Assembly (NCBI RefSeq): GCF_037975245.1
Contig: NC_092563.1
Span: 7,745,501-7,809,500, forward strand
Source: Apostichopus japonicus
Taxonomy: Eukaryota > Echinodermata > Holothuroidea > Aspidochirotida > Stichopodidae
DNA: 64,000 nt
Direction of reading: 5' to 3'
Shown: piece after piece, positions 54,674 through 64,000 of the stretch
Layout: each line of letters opens with the position of its first letter
How positions within the stretch are numbered: position 1 is the stretch's first letter
Position numbers and translations under genes: made by a program
Notes under the pieces: generated by a model
The model's database searches: none
Told to the model about the DNA's origin: nothing
What the model saw: only the letters and a program-made list of their open reading frames with translations

Positions 54674-57600
54674 TCAGTAACCTATCGGCAAATGAAATGA
54701 GAAGGAGGGGCGGCGGTGAAGGGAGAGCAGCTACGACATTGAAAGGTATGTTATTGCCTCCTATAACTTATGCTTTATTGAGATTTTAGCTGCTGATAGA
54801 GTGGACCATATCGTGTTGACAAAAAGCTATAAAAACATCCAAACCCCGTCCTCGTCACCGTCCTTTCCTCATTACCATTCAGTCTTTCAAAATACAACAA
54901 TTGTAAACAACGTTGGCTGATAATAGTTCAAAATTTGATATTTATAAAGATGATGATAATTTTTTGTATTAATCTAAAAACACACTTCTGTATGTGTGTG
55001 GAACACAGTCATAAGGGGGGGGGGGGGGGGCTATACACGCAAATACCGCAGTTTCAGAGGATCAATAAACACAACAAGTCACTGCGGACTATTGACGAAT
55101 TCCCGATTCCCGTGTTTCCCAAATCTACTTGCATAAACTCAAAACCGTATGATTTTTTTTCTGGTTTCGAATAACTGTGCTATTTCCAGCCATTCAGATC
55201 CCTAAAAAAGATTAGTTACATGTTGTTAACGTGTTTGATTTAATAAGTATTGTCCCTTCCTCATTCAAAAAGGTCTTGAAATGTGAATAGGTATTGTTTG
55301 TTGAAATTTCAGGCTTATTCCGTCTGCATAGAATTTAGTTGTAATGGGAGACAACTTACAGCAAGAAATCTCTTGCGAGCATAATCGTAAGCGACTTTTT
55401 GTGAATAAGAAGATTTCACGTAATCCGTTCATCGATAGTATCGGGGAATAAGCCTATTGTAAATTTACGTCTTGAAAGGAAACAACATTCTGACTGCTTG
55501 CTGCAATGTAAACAAAGACATTGAAGCGTGAGCTTCTTGTTAATAAAGATATTCAGATCCGTTGTTTTAATGAGAGTGAATCAGGATGAATAGAGATTTT
55601 AGTTGAAGGCAGTGTCATTCACTGTTACCAATAGATTGTATCCAACCAATAATACTAATTTAAGCTCGTTAAAAGTTAACTTGTCAAATGGCTCAGATGG
55701 TAGAACAGTGGACTGGTAACCCGATGAAACTGAGTTCGACTCCATCAATGGTTCGTTATACACGTTATAAATTTCTTTTTCTCTTTCAGTAGTCGACGCT
55801 GAAGTCTTGATATATTAATTCAACCACATAATTTTCTAGCTGATGTGGTGGCCGATGCTGTTAAGCGGGTGACGAAAGACTCATTCCTTGTCGGTCGTGT
55901 AAATCGTGGCTAGGGTTCAAGACAGGCCTCTGGCGATAATACCTTTGGCTGTAGGCATGGTACTTTTTGTGGCCTAGGATCCCGTACCATGTCTCCCTTG
56001 TTGTCGCAAAAGAACCCGGGAGGATGCGCAGAGGGTCGGTCAAATCGACCAGAAGCGTACTAGGTGGCGTGCGTGAATCCTTGCCTTTGGCCAGAGGTGG
56101 TGACATCTCTGCGACCGGCATGCTTGCAGCCACCGTCCACTGAATACGTGGCCTGATGAGGCGCTATTCTCCTAAAAGTGAATCTACGGAAGCCTTAAAG
56201 AGCCATATAGATATTTTATATTAAAAAAACACCCTGTTTCAAACTAGCGCCATCGAATTCCCTAAAAGCCTTTTTTTCTTTTCTTTTCACTCTGAAGGTA
56301 GAATGAATTTTATTGTAATGGGTTATTTGTGGTAAGCCAAGCAATTAAACTCATTGTTGGGTATAAATGTGTTGGCAAAGATTTAACCAACCTACACCAA
56401 AACAAGCATTATATTCGTTGCAATGCCAGAGACATTCAAGCCAGCAAGACCATGTGATAACATTTTAATATACATAGAATTCAATCTATATCACTTTTGC
56501 AAGAAAACCAAAGTATACCAGTGTCAATATGGTCCCATTATAAGCAACAGTATAGTAGCAATTCTCATACCGGATAGTAGGTAGTTTCGGAAACTGAGTG
56601 ATTTTATGAACTTTGTTTGAGATTCACAAAAAAAAATATACCCCGTATTGTGTTTTGATAACTTCAGGAACAAAATTAACTTTGATATGCCGTGGACCGT
56701 TAAAAACCACTGCTCTCGGTCTAGCTAGGGTTGTATAGCAAATTTACTTTTTTGTGTGTGTTTTGGAATGACCCTTTAAACAGTTGAGGTTCACTAGTTA
56801 AAGTGACTGGACCTTTTAGTTTAGTACACAGCCCATCAGAGTAGTTCCTCAGTTGCACTACAAAACTCAATGGGAGAAATTAAGATGATATGGTCTCAAA
56901 TGACATGTTTGTAATTTATTACAAAGTTGTTAAGGATAAATGATGTTGAATGCCATCCAAGGGTGCTCTGTTGCTTATATGAAGTTTAACGAACATATTC
57001 TGGTTGACCTCAAAACAACGGATTAACATTAAGTATAAGAACTACCATGAGGAACCGACGTCACCATCAAGTTAGCCTGAACGAATATTCCAGAAATAAG
57101 TGTCTTTAACGAAACATATCTTAAAAAATACTGGAATAGCTACAGGAATATTATTGGACTGAAAGTCGTCTGTTATTTTGGGGTATTATAACATATCAAA
57201 ACTAAAATTCTGCCTTATTCATTATTTAATTATTTTATTGAGTTATTAAGTGTCAGCAAAATTTATCTGTCGATCATTCTCCCATGATTGATTACCGGGG
57301 ATACTTTTACGAAAAGTAACCGAGGAAAGAACCTGGGCAAGAAACCAAACCACCGAACGTTTGATCCGCTCTCAACCCCCGTCCCCTTGCATCAAGACTG
57401 TGACTGTGTGATCATCGTAAGGTGTGTATAACCATTCCCCTCGAAAGGGAACAGATACAACACATGATCTTGGGGGATGTCTTCAACTCTTAAGTTGATA
57501 TGTTAATTGTACACGATTCAGTATAAAACTAGTTTGATCTCGGAAGAATGTTATCCGATTCCTTGTTCTTTATTCTATTTGTTTCATAAGTCAATGAACT

Positions 57601-59327
57601 GCATTCTGATGAACAATGAACAGATGAAGATAACTGCCATTTCTGGAATACCAAGTAGACCCCGTTGTGTCCAACACGTAACTCACTAATGGAATTTATC
57701 GATACTCAATGACGAACCACATCTGCCTTATTTGAAAAAAAAGTTTATAACAATAGAGATTAATGCCATTCAAGTGGTCCATTTGCTTTCATACTTCTCA
57801 AACCTGTGACTAGATATTCATCTCCACTATGCGTAATTTTACAGAGTACCAAATGCTTGTCAATGGGGTCAATTATTTCCCCCTTCAGCCCACCTCCACC
57901 CCACCTGGCTCATATGCCCAATACTGGAACCCCTCTACAAGAATTCCACCTGCCTCCCACACCTCTTTCTACCTATCTTTTCCCTGCACCCCCACCCCCA
58001 CCTGACTCAAATGACCAGGACTGGAAGCCCACTACAATATCGCCACCTGCGTCATACACCTCTCCCAACCTATATTTCCCCTTCACCCCCACCCCCACCT
58101 CCCATATGTTTTACTACTGCTACCACATTGAAAACAAGTACTGCACCAGTTTCGAATTTTATTTTAAGATAAAGCTGACTTGTCGTAAGACCTCAAGCAA
58201 CCAGACTTAATTTTGAGATTTTGTTTCCACTCTATCAATTTTTGATATTTCAAATAGTGTGATCACCAAAGTTTTCTCTTTTCATAAGTTAGCATAATGG
58301 ATAAACAGTTTCAAGGCAAAGATTGATCAGTATAGAGGTAATAATATTTTGCGTCAATGGTTTAAAAATAGCACCGAATTCAGGCATTCTTTTTGAAAAC
58401 CCACGCATGATGGTTGACTGGACACGTATAGTGTTTACGTATATATTTGGTTGTAATAACAGTCCCCAAAAGAATATATCTGGCGTCTATTGTAGCCTGA
58501 TTTTTTGTCTGCCAGAGAAATATACCCTCTTTGTGATTTAGACAACAGCAATGCATTCATAGGTGTTATTTCCTGGTGACAACACGTTTTCAGTACCTTG
58601 ATTATGTCTGATATTTGCCACGTATTATATGATGTTTGCTCAATTCTCTGCGGTTGTATTGTAATGCTCTTGTTTTGTATGAATCTGTGCGTGATGCTTC
58701 ATTGCTTTCAGTTTTCAAGTGTCATATGTGATTGCTAAATTGAACTTGAATAATAATGCTAAAGAGGCATACACAACATCACCAGTGAATTTTAAATTGC
58801 AACCCTAACCCCACCCCCCTCCCCCCCCCGTCATGGCCCCAACCTCAAGAATATAATACTAATAAAGAATATCCATATCCATATATTGACCTATCTCAGT
58901 TGATGTAAATAACGAGACACACCGTTGTTTGTATAATTATATGAAATACTGAGCACACTGCTATGCAAGCAATTACACAAAAAATGAAAAGATGATTCAA
59001 CAGTTTAGCTGTTTGTTTCAATTTCTGAATTTTTCTACAATTAAAGTTGAATTTCTTTGATATTCAACTTTTTCTAGTAAAAGTGTCCAAGTCCTAGAGT
59101 AGTGTGGTGTCGTGAGGGGTTGTGAGGGCGTATCGTCCTGCCGCATGCATTTGAAATTACATGGACTGGGCTGGAGTTTCCTTTTATCCAAGCCACCATT
59201 TCTCTAGAATCTGTGAAGAAGAAATGAATATATAATGCGACCAGCCTAAACAATGTCAACACATTATTATGTATGCCTGAAAGAGATGCATGATGGCAGT
59301 ACTGTAATCCTTTTTAAGCATAAATGT
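54674..59327. other. Non-coding, counterpart of 8463-13114
   Basis: It contains the copy B tRNA-like sequence (55683-55754), the GC-richer block (about 55835-56133) and the CACCCCCACC-rich repeat (about 57890-58110). I recognise no protein gene. Confidence 0.55.
55683..55754 (+). repeat. tRNA-like sequence (copy B)
   Basis: The A box TGGCTCAGATGG and the B box GTTCGACTCC match copy A. Stem pairing is poor, as in copy A. Confidence 0.4.
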
Positions 59328-59330
59328 TTA

Positions 59331-59374
<44 letters not shown>

Positions 59375-59392
59375 ATATTTATATAAATATAT
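59328..59392. repeat. (AT)n microsatellite (copy B)
   Basis: This is shorter than its copy A counterpart (13115-13192) and has one TTTATA interruption at its left end. Confidence 0.95.
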
Positions 59393-60155
59393 AAGCCCTG
59401 CCAAAAACATGCAAACTATATTTTTCACTACGTTAACAATGAGTATGTCAATACGTCACAACCATTTTGAAAAGTAATTGACATGAAACTAAGAATGTCT
59501 GTATGGATCTGATTGCAAGTTACAATGTGAAGGGAGAGTGAAGAGGAGGGAGGGGGGTTGGTGAAGAGGGGGGAGGGGGGTTGGTGAATGACTGAAGGGG
59601 GAGGAGATTAACTTGCTTGGTTAATGCACCAAAGTAGCCGTTACCGTACGTGAAATATATATTGTTTTGACTTTTAAAGTCAAAATAATGAGATTAAAAG
59701 TAAAAAAGTAATGAGATTACGAAGTCAAAATCATGACATTAAAAGTCAAGATTTTGAGTCGCTAGCTTTTTCTTTCCCATGTCCCTATTAAGTCACCATA
59801 ACAAAAGTATTGGTAAAATGCCATGATTATATTTAGTAGAATAAAAAAACAAGTCATGCGTATTCGTCACACTTTAGTAAAAGTAAACAGAAGGGTAGAC
59901 TGACGGGGATTTGCTTAAGGCTATGAAATTTTAATACAATACATCAATCTTTTAGAGTAAACAAGGTTGAGAATTGAGGAAATATATGTTTACATGACAT
60001 TGAAATAACGCTCTGCAAATTGAATGGTCATAGCCTTGGAATGTAGATTGCAACACTATTAATTAAAGGGGAACATTTGCAAGTGGCATGTAGGATAAGG
60101 TGTCTTATCAAGCTAAACAAAGAAGAATCCTTATGTGTCAATTATAATCATGTTG

Positions 60156-60471
60156 AACCTTTCATTAAGCCAAACGAATGAAGGAGAAGTTACAGGGGAC
60201 GTCGCAATATAGTTACTGTTTAACTGTAATATGTCTTCATCTTGTCCATCAACTTAAATCTTTGAAATGTTACTTTATAGGTTTTATTGTCTAAGTAACC
60301 GGGGTGTTAGTTTAACCTTTCATTAAGCCAAACGAATGAAGGAGAAGTTACAGAGACGTCGCAATATAATTACTGTTTAACTGTAATATGTCTTCATCTT
60401 GTCCATCAACTTAAATCTTTGAAATGTTACTTTATAGAATTTATTGTCTAAGTAACAGGGGTGTTAGTTTA
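60156..60471. repeat. Two-copy 158-bp tandem duplication (copy B)
   Basis: It has the same two units as 13955-14270. The unit-to-unit differences (GGGGACG/GAGACG) are the same as in copy A, so the tandem duplication is older than the A/B split. Confidence 0.9.
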
Positions 60472-60587
60472 AAATTTGGCAGATGTTCAACAGTTGCATT
60501 ATGAGATGCGAAAGTATGTGCATACCAACGTAACATGCATAATAAGATGCAGGAGAGGGTGAAGATCAGACTTGTAGTAAGTCTGCA

Positions 60588-60591
<4 letters not shown>

Positions 60592-60648
<57 letters not shown>
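60592..60648. repeat. (AT)n microsatellite (copy B)
   Basis: A pure TA run, shorter than in copy A (14393-14458). Confidence 0.95.
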
Positions 60649-60652
<4 letters not shown>

Positions 60653-62101
60653 CATATATACCTGTGCTTGTAATCACTCTCACATACTTCATTATTTTTA
60701 TTATTTTGTATTTCTTCTGTTGATTATAGTGTAAGATCAAGCACTCTCATTTTAAGCTTTGTGTCTTGTGCTCGTACTGAAGGGAATTCGTCTTGTACTC
60801 ACACTGTGTCAAAAATGCTCCACCATACAAGTTAGGCTCTAGCTTGTGCATATTAAGTGTTAGGCCTTACTGAGGGAGGAGGGAGGGGCATATTATTCGG
60901 TTACTTTGGGCACTGACTTACATGACCATATTACGCACATTCTCAAACTCTTTTCCATGAACTGATTTCAAATAGGCTAACGCTAGTGTACCGTTACGTA
61001 GCCCAGGTTCGCGGGCAACTTGTACCATACGTTATCCTATAGTAGCATGTGTTCACGTTTCTAGCAACGGCTTTAACGTTGCAGTTATTGCGGCTCTTCT
61101 TGCGCAATTGTCTCAGAGTCTATAGTCTGCTTGCTGACTGCAGTATGGACGTAGGCTAGGTAATTAAAAGTATTACGGTGAGTCCAACTTTAGTGATCAT
61201 TGGCTATAAGACTACAACTCCTACATAACAAAAATGTGTTATGTTTACAATATATACTTGACTATGATAGGCTAGCAAAGACTGAAGCTTAGAATTACAT
61301 TCTGCAGCTTGTAAAGCCCGTCTTCCTGGACTATTATGGCAAGCCGTTTTATAACTCATATAGTCTATACCAGTAATTGGTAAAATTAATTTCACAATTT
61401 GCAAGTTAAAAATGTGCGGAGTCAATCTAATTTGAACTAAGTTGTTGGCTACATTCTAGCATTTCATTAGTCTATTCATTTCTCAGTTTGCGTCCGTGAG
61501 TACAGTAGCGGCTGATCACCGTGAACAGCATTTCCAAAGTAGACCTACGCCCGAGGAGGGTTAGGTGATCGAGGTATATGGCCAATACCTTCGATCGTCA
61601 GTACGGGGGAAATGGATCAGTCGGAGGATTTTGCATGCAGCCGGGGAAGAATTGGACCACTACTACAGGTGATCCCATCCCCCCCCCTTTTAAACTTCAC
61701 ACAAAATATTGATTGCGAAACCAAGCATTAAGCCTCGGGCTACTATGTAGTATATATAAATACATTAACCTAATTAATATTCTAAATATGTCCCAGAATG
61801 TACCATTTGATTTCATCTCTCTCTGGGGGAGGACCCCCCACGTACACCCTCCACACATGGCTATCGCCTTCAATGACCACACGGACGCACCATCCTTTAT
61901 ATGCTTATATGATTCAGGTAGTACTACCAAAATCAGTCGGGTCAATGTTTGGAGTTTATTATTATTAGCACAATTTTGCGTTTAGAGCTACTTATACCAT
62001 GGAGCTATAAACAGATACAGACCTTAATTATGATCTAACTACGCCCCAGACTGTATCAATTGACTTCTACTTGAAGAAAAATGCCTCAGCTAATATGAAA
62101 A

Positions 62102-63455
62102 CAGGGGCGTATCCAGGGGGGCGCAACAGGCGCGCGCCCCCCCTATTGGCCGTCACCAAAAAAAAAAAAGTTTAGCAAAAAAAAAAAAAAAAAAAAAAAA
62201 ATTGATGGCGACCTTTATGTGAGATGTCGGTGATCGCTCAACCCCCCCCCCCCCCTCCCGTATGCTTTATTTTTTGTTTGCCAAAAAAAGGTTCTGGCGA
62301 AGTTCGGCGGCATAATAGTTTTAGAAACATAGATGGTAATTGTGTTTGTATTATCACTATAAACACTAAATGACATGCCAGCCATACTAAATTGTGCATT
62401 TTGTGTCTATATTTACTGGAAATGTTGCTTATTATTAAGGTCGAAAAATGGATCACATATGGCCATGGGCGGCGATCCTGGGTGGAGGGGGGATATATCC
62501 CCCCATGAAAATGGGTGGAGGGGATGTAATGCACCATATCCCCCCCCCCCCACCAAATGCCAGGGATAAGAATATTTTCATGCCTACATTTATGCATCTT
62601 CGTTAATGTACGGCTCTTTTTTAGCTTCATTTCTCGCCTACCATAAACGCAGTGCGATCTTTTCAAATAAAGCGTCTTTATAAAGCAAAAATAGTTGACT
62701 GTAGGCTTCATTGGCCCTATAACAACAAAATGTATTATTGCGCCCACGGTATTGATATAGTACATATATGCACCCTCATAGTATTCATATAGGCCCTATA
62801 GTAGGCCTACACACGTACATGTTCCCTCGAACAGCTGAGAATCTCATGTAAACCAGGGTAATGCTTAATACACGTTTCACCTGGATGCCCTAGCAATCGG
62901 TACCTAGGAATGTAACTATGTGCAATTGTGTATTGCATGTGTATAGGCCTATAATAGCCTGCATGAGGCCATTTTCTTCATCGAATAATATAACAGAGCT
63001 CTCGAACATTCTAACGTTGCGCCTGAAACAAGATTGACAGGGGCAATTTTCCCAAAATAACACCCGAAATTAAAAAAAAAAAGTATTTTGGATCCTGATT
63101 ATGAGATATTTCGGACATGACATCCCTATTTTAAAGTTGGGTATATGCCGCTTGGAAACCTCGGGAAGTGCCGTTTCCGGCCATCTAGAGGGTTTGTTAA
63201 TCCCAAAATTTTCTTGTACGCTTCGCGCCAACCAATGGTGGCGCTACGCTTAGATAGTCAACAAGGTCATATCCCCCCCCCCCTCCCACTCGGAAGTACG
63301 GATCGCCGCCCATGCATATGACACCATTTTGCATTGTAGCCCTTCTTTGAAAGCAAAAATTGTACACCCCTCCCCTTAGACCCATCCCCCAGGACGGCGA
63401 TCATTCATGCCTGGCGCCCCCCCCCCCCTATTGGAAAATCCTGGATACGCCCCTG
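62102..63455. mobile_element. hAT-like non-autonomous element (copy B)
   Basis: This is the counterpart of 15914-17254, with the same CAGGGGCGTATCCAGG inverted ends and TGAAAA flanks. The shared hairpin module sits at about 63217-63258. Here it reads GCGCCAACCAATGGTGGCGC, while copy A reads GCGCCAACTCATGGTGGCGC. Confidence 0.8.
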
Positions 63456-64000
63456 TGAAAACAAACTTTTTCACAACCTATGCAGTTTTATGGACAATGA
63501 CTCACTCTGCAGTACAAAAATAAGAATAACCCATAGAAAAAGTGTAAGAACCAATCAAGCAGAGAAGAAAAGAAGAGAAGTCGTTAAGTTTGTTGAGTAG
63601 GAAATATTTTCACACGATTATATTCTTAAAGGGTCACCCATGTAATAACCAAACGTCACAGACAGTACGGGGACTAATTCGTCTATACTTATAGTTAATT
63701 TCAAACGTTTCGTTCTCGATTCATCATCTATTTAACACTTATCACAATCATTTCAATGCCATTTAACTCTGGACATATATAGATAAGGTGCTACTGACAA
63801 AACAAAAGTCTCTGGATATGTGTGTCTAAAACGAAGACCTTTAAAACGAAGACATCTAAAACAAAGACCGAAGATAGAAGACTGGAAAAATCGAAAACAA
63901 ATAAAGAAGTCTTCATTTCTCAATTTTCATTTTCGAGATTCGCAGTACAGGCAAGTCTCGAAAACGAAGACCGAATAACGAAGACCTGCAATAATAATTA
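63456..64000. other. Unassigned, counterpart of 17255-17799
   Basis: It includes the AAAACGAAGAC cluster from about 63825 on. The duplication is still running at the window end. Confidence 0.6.

Larger units (their letters stand above)
42022..64000. repeat. Copy B of the large near-identical duplication (partner 1-17799)
   Basis: This is the second copy of the stretch at 1-17799, in direct orientation. It is longer because of the 4228-bp transposon at 47347-51574. Small differences include loss of a 10-base hairpin at 43029-43036, a missing 33-base tandem duplication near 46730, different G and C run lengths at element ends, and shorter (AT)n tracts. The copy is still running when the window ends. 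Confidence 0.95.

Overview
This is animal nuclear DNA. It is AT-rich, gene-poor and packed with transposable elements. The LINE tail, tRNA-type SINE, Ty3 retrotransposon, many CAGGGG-type DNA transposons, TAGGCCTA-rich stretches and a large one-exon leucine-rich-repeat (LRR) receptor gene suggest a marine invertebrate deuterostome. An echinoderm, possibly a sea cucumber, is my best guess, by impression only; I cannot prove the taxon without a search.

Layout. Positions 1-17799 (copy A) and 42022-64000 (copy B) are two nearly identical copies of one stretch of about 18 kb. They differ by scattered substitutions, homopolymer and (AT)n lengths, a 10-base hairpin deletion, a small tandem duplication and one large insertion. 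That insertion is a 4228-bp DNA transposon (47347-51574) with 31-bp inverted ends, an 8-bp target duplication and decayed P-element/THAP9-like transposase sequence. It is present only in copy B. Each copy begins inside or just after the same Ty3 insertion and carries the same ordered set of elements: a hAT-type fragment, a 2-kb foldback element with a nested hAT-type element, a solo LTR, two further complete hAT-type non-autonomous elements, a tRNA-like sequence, a 158-bp tandem duplication and microsatellites. I see no convincing protein gene in either copy.

The unique middle (17800-42021) holds, in order: a 5'-truncated LINE (19712-20414); a 2.3-kb foldback element (20875-23202) built of CTTAAG palindromes spaced almost exactly 21 bp apart; the one clear host gene, an intronless-coding 1284-residue LRR transmembrane receptor (23645-27499); a field of TGACCT/AGGTCA-rich repeats (29960-31640); a tRNA-SINE inside a ~235-bp tandem repeat; a 1.1-kb solo LTR lodged in an (AT)n tract; a single protein-kinase exon on the minus strand (36958-37299); and a nearly intact Ty3/Gypsy retrotransposon (37759-42421). 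The Ty3 element has 148-bp LTRs and an ACGTG target duplication, with an internal deletion inferred in its integrase.

The most unusual signals are four: the helically phased CTTAAG palindrome array that ends about 440 bp upstream of the LRR gene; the RFX/X-box-like palindromes (GTTGCCATGGCAAC) repeated in the 2-kb foldback element; an internal hairpin module shared by several otherwise different hAT-type elements; and the A/B duplication, which may be a real recent segmental duplication or two haplotypes joined in assembly.
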